Assembly: GCA_030062745.1 (NCBI GenBank)
Contig: CP099842.1
Location: 27,210,307 to 27,274,306, forward strand
DNA from: Capitulum mitella
Taxonomy: Eukaryota; Arthropoda; Thecostraca; Pollicipedomorpha; Pollicipedidae
Direction of reading: 5' to 3'
Length of the DNA stretch: 64,000 nt
Shown here piece by piece: positions 21,032-34,600 of the stretch. Every line of letters starts with the position of its first letter. Position 1 is the first letter of the stretch. The position numbers and the translations under genes are program-made. Below the pieces are notes generated by a model. It did no database searches and was not told where the DNA came from. It was given only the letters and a program-made list of their open reading frames with translations.

Positions 21032-22677
21032 GCTCAGGACCCAGAAAGACCCGGCCGTCCGCGTCGGTCGTAATTTGACCGATGACCTTTGACCCCGGAG
21101 TCATGGGATGGAGTGCCGTGCGACACTCAAACTGCTCACAGCCAACTTCAGGAGCGTAATGATGATCGCAGCACAACACGACAAGGTGATTTCTAAGCGG
21201 TCATGTGCTGGGAAAAGGAAAGAAATGGTTCTCTAAGAGGTAATGAAGGATGTTCGATCGCTGAAGAAGATGTGCACCCGCTGATATTATTTTTTGAGCC
21301 ACAGTCTTTTACGATGACTGTTGCGACGAAGTAGGTGGTTTTCGGTCCAACCGAAAACAACTTCGCACCTTGGCACTATGGCTTAATCCTAGTAAAAACA
21401 GGACACAAATGAAATCTGAGACATTTTCACGTCGTCAAATGATTATGTCATCATGTTGTTTTATTCGTGTGCTTAACAGCTCCGGTTTACATGTGTAATA
21501 AATCAAGAGTTGTGATGTCTTGCTTCTCCTTCCAGTTATCAATCGTGTTTCACAGGCGGAAGATCCCTGACAGCCTTTTGACCGCAGGCATACACCACCG
21601 GCAGACGAAAACAAACACAACAGAGCCTGACCGAACGCTCGTCATAGTTACCATCTGCCTCTCTGCCCGTGTTCCTTTCGTTCGTCGAGCCGCGCAGGAG
21701 AGTCATGAACCCGGGACTTTGACCTCATGGGCCTTACGATCGGCCTTCGACTATGCTAATGCACGGCGCGTGGAACGGCCAAAGCAGTGCACGTTCTGAG
21801 GCGCCATTCCCCCAGACATCCGTCAGACGCCAGCAGATCAATGAGCCTCTCCGCCCTCGCGTTGGTGGCTGCGACCGGCGCTGGGTCAGGTCGTCGACTT
21901 GCCCTCTTCTTCACTTCCGTGTTCGAAGAGGGATCCCGCAGCTATGGACGGATCGGCTCTCACTACACGTACGGAGTTCGTTGCTCTGTCATTATGCCGG
22001 GAATCTCCGAGACGTTCTTTGCACGCGGCGCTGTGCAGCCCGTACCCCTCCCAAATTCCCCGCCGTTGAATCATTCATGGTGGCGTTATGAGGAAGGCTT
22101 TCGGAACTGGGCGGCTGTGTTTGTGTGCAGGATAGCATCGGAAGACTGTCCGCCGGCGAAGTGGTGGTGAACCAAGCATCCAGGGACTCCCGGCCATTTA
22201 GTGCGAATATGCAAATGCGTCAACCCAAGCACATCCGTAAAGATCGTGTCTTTCCATAGCTTGCGTCAACAGCTTAAATATTCTGGCGCCAGAGCAGACT
22301 TGGCCATGCACACGCCACCGTAGCCGCTCACGACGGGAGATGCAAAATAGCTCTTCGGTCAGCCCTGAGGTTCTGACGCGGACTCCCCCTGGTTTCGAAG
22401 GTAAAGGCTGCAAACCTGTATGCGCGATAGGAGCCTTTTCATTTCTGAACCGTTCTCGATTTCTGTTGATGATAATTGGTGTTCCCGTCCGGAGCAGCGT
22501 TGGCAAAGCTCATTGCACTGTAGTAAAACGTGCGCGTGTATTTCAACTACCAGTCGGTTCTCCCGACTGTCAATGACTTGTTGTCGCCGGCTCTTCCGCT
22601 GGTTGCCGCGGGAGAGGGTGATTCTGATTTTTGTTATGAGGTGGATTCAGAAAGGTGAGCTTTAAGTCAGGAGTCGG
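21032..22677. other. Gene-free stretch, nothing recognised
   Basis: Several short frames exist but none has a known motif, splice context or biased composition. Confidence 0.4.
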
Positions 22678-23822
22678 TTAACCCTCTCCGTACCGGGGGG
22701 ATGTTTGAACACTCCTCAAGTTTTTCCGCCATGGCAGAAAAACGGAAAAAACACAGAACCGCTAGGTTTACAGTACCCTTTTTCGATCTTTCACTGCACA
22801 TATCCAACCGAAATTTTAGCCCCAAATCGGTCAAGTCACTCATCTAGGTCAGGCTAACGAGATCAACCTGAGAAAAACCTTGACCCCCAACAACTCTTTT
22901 AGGGATGGACTGAGTTTGTTAAAACTTGCAGGAGCTATGGACTATAATGGAAAGTACAGCTGATATGCTTCAGATTTTTTTAGGAAAATTTTAGGCCAAT
23001 GACCTGAGGTCAGGTCAGTTCTAGCTTCCTTTTGAAACTGTCTAAATTCGACCAGGTTTTTATAGGATTGTTATGTTCAGATATTATCAACAGCATGATC
23101 CCTCACATATGCTATGGTATGTCATCAGAAAATCTGTGACTTTGGCTCAGGTCATGACCCAGCAAAAGGACTCATCAGGTGGCGTCGGAGGCCGTCGGCT
23201 GGTGACCTCATATGATCCCATTTGGCCTCCATTGACCCTTCCTGAATCCTGAAAAATATTCCATTTGCTACGTAGGCTCCACTAAAACTTTGAACTTTCG
23301 AATTATATCATTTGAAAATTTAGCCTTAGTTAACCTCAACTGACCTTTGGTTCAACCTGAAATCATGCTTGGGTATCTTAAGTGTGCTTGGGCATTTCAA
23401 CAGCGCCCTCTTAATTGCAAATTGACCGTAAAAACATGTTCATTAGTAAGAAGGAAAAAGGGGATGTACATTTTACAAATGTGCCATTTTGGAACGGTGA
23501 AGTTACCTGACCTGACTCACGCTTAAGGTCAAAAAGGTAAATTTACTTTAAAAAGATTGTTTGGTGTGTTATTAGTTATTGTGTAAGGCACACTTTGGGG
23601 CAAAATATGGATTATTTGCTGAGCTATTAAGAAACAAAAAACCCAAATTTGAAAATTTTTGGCTATATTTCCCCAAAGTTTTGGGTAATTTTGAAAAATG
23701 TTACAGGTTTCGAGCTCCACTCTTCAGGTGTTTTGCGGCTATATATCTTTCATTTTCTTCCAATACGGGGTTCGCGAACAAGAGGGAGGGTGTTCAAACA
23801 CCCCCTGGCGAGGGGACGGTGG
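22678..23822. mobile_element. TTAA element 1 (piggyBac-like non-autonomous) with AGGTCA half-sites
   Basis: Starts TTAA|CCCTCTCCGTACC followed by GGGGGGATGTTTGAACACTCC. The right end holds GGGTGTTCAAACACCCCC and then GCGAGGGGACGG, the inverted counterpart, so inner terminal repeats face each other. The right TTAA is not intact and the right edge is approximate. There is no transposase frame. The interior holds TGACCTGAGGTCAGGTCA at 23000-23017 plus several single AGGTCA/TGACCT sites. TTAA targets with CCC ends are typical of the piggyBac superfamily. Confidence 0.6.
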
Positions 23823-24470
23823 ATCTGACCACTGGTACGGGGCAGGCTAATCACCAGACCACGTCTCCTCAGCTGTGTCTGACCCAATAGAAGGAAAAGA
23901 CTAGAGCCTGAGACTCGTCAGACTTTTCCCGTGCTTGTGCAGAGCTACCTATACGTCCGATCATGTCACCCGCGTCGTAATGCTAATTAGATTATTCCCA
24001 CCACAAGTATGTCCCGGTCAAACCGAAATCCACAGCGCGCTTGACTTGGGAAACTGCAAACGGTCCTGGCAGAAGTCTTCAGCACGAAGACGAGCGATAC
24101 GGCGCGCGGTGGGGTAAAAACCAGCTAAACATCTTCAACCTTTCATTGGAATAAGTATGTATAAACATATATGTTGAAAGGTGACAGCAAAACAAATAAT
24201 TACGAATACCATTTTGACAGAATGCTTATCAGTGGAACCACCTAAACTTCGTAACCCAGCAGTCACTATATTGAGTGGGTCGAGAAAAACGTTTTCAACT
24301 TCTCAACGCTCCGTCTCATGAATTTACCGGCCGACCTTGCTCAGATTTGTCACGCACATACTTTTATTTGATCCAAGTGCTGACGTAAAATTTCATCTTT
24401 CTACGATATAAAGTACGAGGATGGAAATCAATAAAAGCAGTGCAAAAATGCGTTTTTATTTTGTAAACTA
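23823..24470. other. Gene-free stretch
   Basis: Sequence between TTAA element 1 and the mariner relic; nothing recognised apart from the short reading frames. Confidence 0.4.
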
Positions 24471-25880
24471 TGAAGCGCTTATTTCAACTGGTGTACAATC
24501 TGGCCACCATGAATCTGCGATTGCATGCAACCACTTCTTCCTCTGAAGCATGCTTCCCTGGTAGTTTCCAGTGACACCCGTTGCCACCCAACAGATATGA
24601 CGTCTTTTAGCTCAACGATTGTGTCGAACTTATGTCGCCGGTTCTTGTACATTTTCTGCTTCAGCGCGTCCCTGATGCAGTAGTCCAGTGGGCTGAGATA
24701 GGGAGAATTTGGGGGTCACTCGTCTTTTGTTACAATTTTTGGGGCGTTTTCGTTGAGGTACGCCTGTAAGACACTACTCCGATGGGACGGGGCGCCATCT
24801 TGAAAAAAATGTAATCACCTTCAAGATTACGTTCACGGCAGCCAGGGAAATCTTCCCTTAACAGTCGCATGTAGGACTCTGAGTCCACCATGGCGCGTTC
24901 CGCATCAAGGAAAAAACACCTGTTTTCCGTTACATGATATTCCGGCGGTTACCTTGACTTTTTCTGGAAAATCTAGGTTGTTCATGGCACAACCTACTCG
25001 CTTCCACTTCACCTTTCCTGCCTGTTCCGTAACTGTTTTGCTGATTTGTATTTACCTCCAAAATAAAGCCTTTTTCCCCTGTTAAGACTATCTTTTTGGT
25101 ATTGCTACTACTGACAGCTTGGTACAGATTTCCTGCCCTGGTTAGCCCCTTCAGATCAAACAGCCTGCGACCTAGATAGGTTTATCATCCGCTTAAAAGC
25201 AATGACGTTTTTCAACACTCGTCGAATGGACGACCGCGATGATCCAGTTCTGGCGGCAATCTGGCGCTAACTCAGATGAGTGCCAGGTTGGTCCATATTA
25301 GTTCGCACACTTCGGCCTCATTTTCACGGGTCATGACAGCACGTCCCTCCCCAACAGCATATGAATCACCATCTGAGAGGTTCCGTAAAGAACATTCCAG
25401 ACAGAAGACTGATGACCTGTTCGGAAACTTGGTAGATTTAGGTTCGCCCGCCAGTCATGTTCGGCAGACGTGTATTTTCCGGTACAGACGTACATTACAT
25501 GTCTTTTCTCATGAAGCAAAACTCCCGTCGTGATGAGGCTCTTTTGTCCGAGGACGGGATGCTGAACATGCCTGATATAAAAGAAGACCAGGATGTATTT
25601 CAACCGTGCGTTTTTTTCACCAGTCACTGGACAAAGCCTGATTATGATTTCGCGGAACAACAGCAGTGAAACGCATTACATTCACTTACCTCAGCTCTGA
25701 CCTTCAGGACAAATTAATGCGTGAAAGTATCGCAAACATGTTAGGACTGTAGTTCGAGATACCACGGGTCCAACATGGATGAAGATTTCTGAAGAGATCT
25801 CTTTAGGATTTCGGACCGTTTCTTTCCGACAGCTGCCATAGTCGTAACATTAAAATCTTGACAACCCCATCTCCGGACCT
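24471..25880 (-). pseudogene. Degenerate mariner/Tc1-type transposase (DD37D-like)
   Basis: Minus-strand translation shows the C-terminal catalytic block: QDGAPSHRS at 24802-24776, then PPNSPYLSPLDYCI at about 24720-24680. The two Asp are separated by 37 residues, as in the DD37D mariner group. Upstream pieces include LTGEKGF at about 25090 and an HTH-like EISSEI..VVSRTTV at about 25780. Stops and frameshifts occur throughout, including TGA where Trp is expected before PPNSP and a frameshift just before QDGAP, so it is inactive. TIR/TA ends were not identified and the boundaries are approximate. Confidence 0.75.
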
Positions 25881-26029
25881 GCAGCCATGGGGCCACCCAA
25901 GGTTACCATTTACCTTATTTTATGATTTGGCGAAAGTGTTCGTTACCATGAAAGTCGAATGTTCACTTTTTGTCTAGCACCGTTCCCCTCTGCGGCTGTT
26001 CCGAAAACAGTGACAAATTCCTCCCGTCC

Positions 26030-27400
26030 CTCCCCGGAAGTGATGTTCCGCCGCTGGTGACGGACGGCTGCTTCCGGGCGAATCCCGTCTTAGGACTTTC
26101 CGCACGCCCAGGTCGCTGCGCTACTCCCACGCGCGGCTGAGGCCGTCTGGCGGATGTTGCGCGTCGCCCGGGGCGGCGGCCGCCCCCGCCGAGTCCGGCT
26201 CATCCTGCCGCAGACCGGGCCGCATTCCGGCCACGGTGGCATCCTCGTGCTTCCCGGCGCGTCGGTGACGTCACGGCGGACCGGCGCGGCCTTTCCTGCG
26301 GCCTGCTGCCGACGCGCGGGCCGGCTGGCGCTGCTCGCCCGTCACGCCACCGGCCGAGGATCTGACCTGAGAAGCCGCCCCGGCCGGTGTCACCCGGCGC
26401 CTGCCGCCGGCCGTGACGCACCCCGGCGGCACTCGAGCGCCGTACCACCCTGGCCCTGCAGTCCGGCCGACCTCGGCTGACGCACCCCTGCGACCCTCGA
26501 CCGTTCTCTCTAGCTCCCTTTCCCGGGAGCCGCCCCACCGCCGCTGTTTCTGATTCATCCTCCGCACCGGCCCCTCCCAGAGACAGATCAAATCTTTTGC
26601 CTTACACCACTCCGGTATGTCAATTACTCTGACCTGTTCTGCTGCATCGACTGCATTTCTTTGACTGTTATCCGTCGCTGAATTATGCCTCGTTTTTCCT
26701 CGCCATACATTAGCTGATTCGTCTCCTCGGCTAACCACTTTGACCATTTCCATTTTTCTCTGTAGATGCTAAGCTACTCCCTTTACCCAAAAGCAGCCGA
26801 GCTATGGGTCAGCATCCTACTCTCTTTTTTATCCTTTGAATTCTTAAGTTTTCTATTTGAAGCGTCTCACAAACCACATTAGTCTTTTCGCCGACCACTG
26901 AAGTCCGCATACCATTCGCAACCGAAATCTCCGGAGAACCTCTGCAATCCTTCCGCTGTCTAACCGCGCCAGGCACCTTTCTCTCCACCTCATCAACCTT
27001 CGCACCTGAACGTCAATCCGGCCATTCGGCCTGCCATCTAAATTCCCGATACCGCAGGCACAACGCGCCAACGGCAGCCACTCCCCTGATCCCCCCCCCC
27101 CCCTACTGAGGGCCATCGCAGGACTGTCGGTAGCTCCCCCGCGACGACCAGCCGTCGCCCAGATCAAAGCTGGTCCGATCAATGGCGCGGGGCTGCCCGG
27201 GCAGTCGGCGAGGGGCCGCCGCGCCGGCCCGACACAGAAACGTGACCGCCGGGGGCGTGTTTTTCACCGAGTGCTGATTTTTAGGGTCGCACATGAGGCG
27301 ATTAGCAGCGCTCAAAGCCCCTTGCGAGGAGCCCTCGTCACGAAGAGGCTGCACGGTCCCGAGCCGGGAGCCTGCCCGCACAGATGTGACGGCGCCTCAT
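26030..27400. other. GC-rich islands (26030-26560, 27050-27400)
   Basis: Two CpG-rich blocks separated by ordinary sequence, with low-complexity frames on both strands. No gene assigned. Confidence 0.35.
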
Positions 27401-29676
27401 AACGGTACATCGGACAAATGGTGCTGAGCGTCCATCATAGGCACATCCAAGGGAGATCTAAAGCGAGGTTCATCCATGGAGACGCTTGTTGGAGTGACAA
27501 AAGCACACTTCTTGGCGTAGTTTGACAGTAGCGTGAGCTTTCCGCAGGATGTAAATTTTCGTCAGTGACATTGTTTTTGCATTCACTGCAAAAAAGTCGG
27601 CTTTAACACAAACGCCACTGTCATTAATCGACTTCTGTTACCACATCACGCAGGACCCCGAATCCCTCGGTCCTCTAGGCTCGTTCTGGGCACACCGTTA
27701 TCGCCAAGCCGTGGAGAACGCCACCTTGGCGCCGGCACCTGCGCCCGCTAGCACTGACACTCTTCAGTCGCCTGCCGCTATCCCTTTCACACGGCGGCGT
27801 GAAGCTGGGTTACGTCAGCGCCCGGGCAGATACCTTGTCTGATGCGACTGCAACGGCGTCCTCGCCCTGGTGGAAAGCAATCGTTAGCCGTCATCTTCAG
27901 ATCAGCAATAGAGATACCTTTCCTAATGTGTTCTTCTGTCGCTAGAATTGGGCGCGAGAGCACCGATTGCCTCTATTCCATAGCCAACAGTCTTTCTTCC
28001 ATATTTTATTGCCATCGGTTTATCATCGTGGGAAATCGCGGGGCTTTGACAACTGCAGATTATCACAAGACGCGAGCACCACAAACTGCGCAGCGCAAGA
28101 CACAACGGTGGAGACTGCGACGAGCGCCTGGCAGCAGTCGGCCCGGCAGCAGGCTGTCGGCCGCCACGGTCGGCTCCCGGCCGCGAAACAGCAGCCGGCG
28201 ACAAAAACGAACGAGACGCGTTCCTGCAGCGTACCGCGGCAGCCGCCGGCGCGTACCCTCCTCCCATCCCCTCGCGCGCGGCGCCGCCGAGCGGCGAGAT
28301 GGAGTCGCAACGTGTCGGCAGCCTTCCCGACGAGAAGATGGACAGCGGACCGCGCCGCCGTCACAGCGGCGACGGCCGGGAATCCGACCGATGCAGCTGG
28401 GCGGCAAGAACTGCATCTGTTGATTGAGGTCAGGCGGACTGACGAGATTAGCCTGGGCTTGGGCGGCCGGTAAATTGCTTACGTCAACCTGGCGCTGGAG
28501 CGCATTGGCGGGATTGCGGTGGGAGCAGACTAGACAGCGGACGATTGCAGGCCTGTTCATTCTCGTCGGACCAGTGATATCGGCCTATTGCATTTGGTGG
28601 ATACACCTCCATCATTAAGGTTGTTGTGCAAGCATCGCCAGTCCCATGAGTTTATCGTTTGTCCAACACCAGCATTCCGGCCACGGCCAAATCACCGATC
28701 CCGTTAACTGTTGACTGCCAGTTTGCAATGCATTGTCTTTAAGATTTCTGCACCGCGACGAACATTCTACAAACTGAACAGGAATAGCTCACTCATGACT
28801 TGTAGTATTCAGAGTTTTGTGATGATGCAACTCGTCGCTTCGCGATGTTCCAAATTCAGAGACGACTAGAATTAAAATGTGTTTCTGTTCTGTATTTCGG
28901 AGCGTTAGTATTCTAATAAAGTTCTCATTGTTTATGGGGATGTTGCTGGTTTTATATGCTATGTCCTCACAACATATGATTACCTTAGCGTTTTGTGAAT
29001 CTGTTAAAGTGGCTGAGTTCAAGCTCACGGTCTGCATGAGTTTCACTTCGAAAGGTACGAGCACCGCAAACACAGTGCGAAATAAAGTGTGCGATATCAG
29101 TACACCTTACAGCAATGTCGACAAAAAAGAAACAGTTGCACATCACATTTCGTGCAAAAAATGGGAGAAAAATCTCGTAAAGATTTGGTCATTACGCCGA
29201 ATAATCCGAAAATATTACGATTTGGGAAGAGACTTTTTATAAAAGGCCTTTGTAGGAATTTGTATGAGGCTTGTCTGCCGGTGCTGAACAGGGGAACAAC
29301 TCTGAGCTTGTTTCCCGAGAAGGATCCCAGTGATGGAAGCGAAGCGTTATTGGCCACTCAGCGACTTAACAATCCTTTCAAATACCAAATTTCGCCCATC
29401 TCTTGATACACAGATTACGTTTTGGTATATCATTTGCGTTTGGGGGAGAGAGGCTTATGGTATCGTGTTTTTACCCATATTCGTGCAATAACATCACTGT
29501 TTTGTGAGGGGCCAAAATACATAGCGACCCTCTATTACGTAAGATAACCCTGTTGTAAATCCGTGGTGCACTGTCATTTTTCATGTGTGTGATTTACAGT
29601 TGCAGTTAATCAGCTTAATTATGGAGGGTCAAAATGAATAAAGGGCCCTAGGCTGCGTCGATTTACATTGCTGTAA
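27400..29676. other. Gene-free stretch with GC-rich block at 28080-28420
   Basis: Overlapping Arg/Pro/Ala-rich frames on both strands in the GC block are compositional. The flanks are AT-rich and featureless. Confidence 0.35.
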
Positions 29677-29729
29677 TTAATGAAAAATCGAAGGAGATGA
29701 AACTTAATGAAAAATCGAAGGAGATGAAA
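29677..29729 (+). repeat. 26-bp direct duplication before repeat R copy 1
   Basis: The word TTAATGAAAAATCGAAGGAG plus ATGAAA occurs at 29677-29702 and again at 29704-29729, identical in both places. The second copy runs straight into the hairpin that starts repeat R. Confidence 0.9.
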
Positions 29730-30898
29730 GCGTGCTTAGCACGCTTTTGGCGAGTGAGATTTCATACATGGCAGGCGTTCGAAAAAAGTTCAGATCGGAG
29801 TTAGTTTCAGTTCAGTACAGTTCAGCTCAGACTGACCAGTTAGCCAGTCAGTCAGTCCGCAATTCCGGGTGTCTTGCGCCCGAACGCGCCAGCCAATCGC
29901 GACATAAGTGGTACCATCGGGTGCGCCGACTAGGCGGACAGATTGTGATGCAGGTTTCGAAGCGATTCTTGGCGTATGGCAAGTGCCACGTGCCACGTGT
30001 CACGTGTCACGTGGCGGGCGCGTGCCGGACCTCCGCAGAATTCAATTAATCACGCTTACGGGTCAAACGGCGGGTGCTGTTGACTGAAGACTTGGTGACA
30101 ACATGGGCCCCTTTGTGGATGCGTGCTTTTGTGGTCGGCACCCACATGCGATCCACATGGCGATCCACATGCCCATGTTCCGCTTTGGAATCAGGAGCCT
30201 CCGAGTGCCGTACGAAGTGACCTTGACGGCTGAAATGTGGTGGGCAGATAGACCAGTACTGAGGCTGTCCATCGATACCGCACACGACGGGCATGATATA
30301 ATGAGCCACGTGCAGCGCGCATGCGCCTCTTATCCATCCCTGTTTTTCTCGCGGGCCAATAGCCGGGACGCAAACGGCGCAGTTCATTGCGATGATGATG
30401 GTTTGGAACGGCGAACGGGCAGCTGAGCGATCAGTTTCGGTCGATGAACTCACTGTCGCAAATCTACAATCGCTGGGATGCTGGAAATTGGCCGGCAGGA
30501 GCACAATATCGTGGCAGTCAATATGTATGGCTGTTTTGCACGCCATTAGCTTTAGCCAGGTGCGTGCGGGACGCGCGTGCTGAGGTGTACCGCTTTGCCA
30601 CTGATGCCTTTGATTTGGGAACCGCTGGTGCTGGTGGCGCCAAATTTTCTGGTGGGGTGCCAAGTCACAAACGCCATCGAGGACAAGCAAGATTTAAAGC
30701 ATCAGTGATAAGATGCCACTCATGTGAGCGTGCAACTTACTGAACTAGGGATCCTCCGTTTACGAGAAGTTTATGATACCTGCCTTAGTTTATTTACTTA
30801 GGTAAAGGTATTACCCGGGTGCACAGGTCTACGTGCGATACCAAGCTTCGGTTGTGGCCCCAGACCGACCATGTAACGCTTGGGTTTCCCTCTAGTTT
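29727..30898 (+). repeat. Unnamed dispersed repeat R, copy 1 (about 1.2 kb, continuous)
   Basis: It begins with a near-palindrome AAAGCGTGCTTAGCACGCTTT and GGCGAGTGAGATTTCA. It is matched along its length by 31092-31668 plus 35524-36146, including CCCGAACGCG, GGGTGCTGTTGACT, CCACATGCGATCCACATG, GACGCAAACGG, CTGTTTTGCACGCCATTAGC and GTCACAAACGCCATC. Reading frames across it are not conserved between copies, so it is probably a non-coding transposable element. No TIR or LTR was recognised. Confidence 0.8.
29986..30013. promoter_or_regulatory. Four tandem CACGTG E-boxes
   Basis: Four 7-bp units (CCACGTG twice, TCACGTG twice) give four consecutive CACGTG palindromes inside repeat R copy 1. The second copy has only one, so this is a local expansion. 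CACGTG is the canonical bHLH/bHLH-ZIP site; any function is inference. Confidence 0.7.
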
Positions 30899-31091
30899 AA
30901 TAATTATGCCTAAAGCCCAAACACATGTATAGAAAATGTCTGACTTTGTTAAAAAACAACCATGCAGAGAGAGGCAGATGTGCGAAATAAGTTAGAACTT
31001 CTAAGCCAGAATATAGAGGCCTATATTGAAACATGATACCGACTTTTAGGACATGTTGCAGCATTACGTATATTTCAGCGTCGCAAGAATT

Positions 31092-31668
31092 AAAAGCGTG
31101 CTTTGCAGGCTTTTCGCGAGTGAGATTTCATGCATGGCAGTCATTCGAAAAAAAAATAGATCGAGGTGTTTGAGTGTCAGTGTGTCCAAGGTTCCAAGCC
31201 TCTAGTGCCCGAACGCGTCAGCCGATCACGATGCAAATGACATCATCGGGCGCGCCGACTCGGCGGACAAATTAAGGCGTACGTTTCAAAACGATTCATG
31301 GCGTGTGACAAGTGCCACGTGACGCAAGCCGGACTTCTGCAGAACTCAGTTAATCGCGCGTACAGGTCAAACAGCGGGTGCTATTGACTCAAGCCTTGGT
31401 CACAAAATGGGCCCCACTTGCGGGTGCGTATTTTTGTGGTCCGCACCCACGTGCAATCCACGTGGCGATCCATCGGGACGTATTTCGCTTTGGATTTGGG
31501 GACCTCCGAGTGTGGCGAGCAGTGACCTAGGCGGTTAAAATTTGGTTGGGAGATGGACCAGCAATAGTGCTACCCAATGGTGCCCCGTACTACGTAAAGG
31601 GTGCAATGGGTCACGTGCAGCGCGAGTGCGCCTCTTTTACATCTTTGTGTGTTTTTATGGGCCAATAG
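31092..31668 (+). repeat. Repeat R copy 2, left half
   Basis: Matches the first half of copy 1 from AAAAGCGTGCTTTGCAGGCTTTT through the CACGTGGCGATCCAT words to TATGGGCCAATAG. Homology stops abruptly at GCCAATAG (31668) and resumes at 35524. Confidence 0.8.
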
Positions 31669-34600
31669 AATAGTGGCCGATTTTGGGTTTTCATGTTCAT
31701 CCGACAGAACTGCAGATGCTGATTACAGACGTATCATTCAAATGGCTCCACCACGTCTAGTTTATGAGACATTTGCGCCGCAAGGCAGAGTGACTTGGAA
31801 ACGCGCCCGAAGCTGTGTGACGTCACAAAACTCCTTGCGGCGGAGAGCTTCGTCGGCGGACGGCGGTCGCGTCATATTTCGGTGTTTTGTCGCCGTCTGT
31901 TCACTGCGGCCGCTCCTGCAGTCGCGGTCCAACGGTTACCCGGGAGAGTTCTGGTGTTTTCGGCGGTTTAGGACACTACGGCGACCTCAGGCGTTTCGTA
32001 TGTGCCCGTCTGGGTTGCAGTTGTTTCTTTCCCGGCAGTCTCCGGCTGCCCGGTCGGCTAACGGCGCAGGCGCGGGCACGGGACACAGCGTCTCCGATTC
32101 AGCCCTCCGAATAAAGCAATTTTCATATCACTTATGGCAAATTGCTGCTCCGCGATGGTGCCCCCGTTGCTGGTGAGCACGATGAATGGTGCGGTGCTCA
32201 ACGTTAGTCGGCGTTAATGTAATCCAACGTTGCAGGCATCAGTTTCAATCAGCAATGAATTCGTTCCAAAAAGGCCGACTCAAGAAATTTACCGCAGATA
32301 GGCACCATGATGATGGCAGCGTTTTTGGCGAGCGGAAGTTTCCAAGGCCCATACCCGGCCGGGCTGAGCTGGCTGGCTGGCCCAGCTGGCTGGTCCAACC
32401 CGACTCAGCCAGCAAACGGCGTCGGAAGGTTGAGAAGACATCGCAGACCGTTTGATCAGGTCAAAACTTAACAGGTTTATTAAAGTCTTTTGTATCGTAG
32501 TTTTTTCCATTTTCGGAAACGTTATTGGAATCCGAGCTCAGAATTCATTCTGAGTTCCCAGTTTTTTTTCACGCCTGCACTTTAATGGGTATTTTACCGC
32601 CAAGGTCGTCTTTAATATGACCACTTGACCGACTTTACCCTCCGTTTGCATAATTCCAGGTAAGGGGCTATCACCAGGGTCCTCATAAAGTATTGCGGGG
32701 CTCTCTTTAGTCAATATTCTCAGCAAAGGGAGCCAAAATGGCGAAAGAGCCTGGGCACTGAGGTAAGATGCCCAGTATATGTGAATCGTAATCGTAACTG
32801 TTTAAGCATGTCCCTACCGGTTTCACCTTCGCCAGCTTTCTGATTTTCGCCACTTTCGTCCGTCGAGGCGGAGGTGATGCGACCCCCAAACGTTTCCACA
32901 CCTGACGTGCTAGGAGAAAAAAAACAGCAGATAACTTTGATTGTTCTCTGCAGCGTTTATTAATTTATTTTAAGATATTTTTTACGGTTGACCTTTAAGA
33001 GTAGGTGAAACGAGGTCAGATCCAGATTTTACGTAATTTCCTCGGCACTTTCTGGCATTCACAAGCCAACGTTATACAACTCGTAGGCCAAAATTATGTC
33101 CAAGTAGTCGGAAGAGATTACATAAGACCATGCAACGTCACCCCGGCCTTGACCTCGAAAGGCCTTGAACCGACCTTGCCACCTTGCACGGTGCCACAAC
33201 GGTTTCGTAGCGTTGCAAAACATTAACCCGTCCCCGACTGGGGGGGGGGCAGTTGACTGCCCCCCCCGAGGTTTTTCTGGGATTGCGGGAGAACGAACTA
33301 ACACAGAGTCACAAAACTTTGTGTACCTTTTGCTCCATCAATTTTACGTCTCGTGTCAAAATTTTGACCTCAGGTCAGGTCAGGTGCCTGACCTAGACCA
33401 GGTCAAACAGACCTAAGTCCAAAAACGTTTAGCGCCCTCTAACTTTTTTGCAAAACAAGATCTCTCAATAATACTTTCAGGGATTAGTGATCGTGATAGA
33501 TGCAACAAATCTGCTATCTCGGATTTTTTGGAACTTTCCGGGTCATTGACCTAAGGTCAAGCCCATTTTTAAGACATATCGCCGTTTTTTTCTGAAATTG
33601 ACGGAATATTTCATCACATTTTTAGTGTGGAGTGAAGCACACATCTAGTTACCGTCATTGGGCAAAGTATCAGTGACTTCCAGCCATTGACCTGAGGTCA
33701 GGTCACGAATAACTGATGTGGGCCAAAATGTACCACCGTCAAAATCGACGATGAATTACTCAGAATGGGTAGAAAATGGCACAACTAGCTTGCACAGACG
33801 TAGGTAATACCAGGAACCTCAAAAAGTTTGAAAAAGTAGCATATTTTGGAAATAAACAGGCTCTCGCGAATAAAGCTCCGCCAACTTTGTAGATTGGCAA
33901 CTAATTAATTTTTCCAAAATTTAAGCATGAGAAACCATTACAAGAACCACAAAGATCAATAAAATTTACATAGATCGTCTTTTTTTGCGAAAATAAAGGA
34001 ACGCTAAAATTAGTTTCCGTCAATTTGGTACCGCATACGGCAGCGGCGCACAGTGACGCCTGACGGGAGAATTACGGTGTCTTTAACTCAACGTTTCGGC
34101 GTATATATTGAACAAATCTGAGGAAATTAGACGTGTATCGGCATCCGCAGACATTCACTTGTGCGCTGGTGCCTTTACCTATGCGTTATTAGTTACAGCC
34201 CTTGAGATTGAGGCCATTTCTCGGTCTCATGCAGTCGGCTATGAGAAAACATATATAGGGCGTAAATTGGCTTACATATTATTTAAAACTAAAAATGAGA
34301 CCAGTTTCGTGCTCTGCTCGTGACGGGCTTTCCAACGGTATGCTTATTTTTATCGTACGACTAACCGTTCGTGAGTTAGAGGGGGGGCAGTCAACTGCCC
34401 CCCCCAGTCGCCGGTGTTGGGGACGGACCGACGGTCGTGCGCGGGTTAAGTTTCACCATTTGAGACAAATTCTGGACATTGACCTGGCATTACATTGACA
34501 GTGAATGACTTAGTGCCCGCTGCAGGCATACACCATGCTCGCATAGAGCCATATGACGTCTCTAAACACTTTGAGAGCCGCAGCAGGTCAAATTTCACGG

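Noticed and set aside
32707-32901. 64-aa minus frame with Lys/Arg-rich SPPPRRTKVAKIRKLAKVK
   Set aside because: Basic and short, inside an insertion of unknown type; no family recognised and no splice support.
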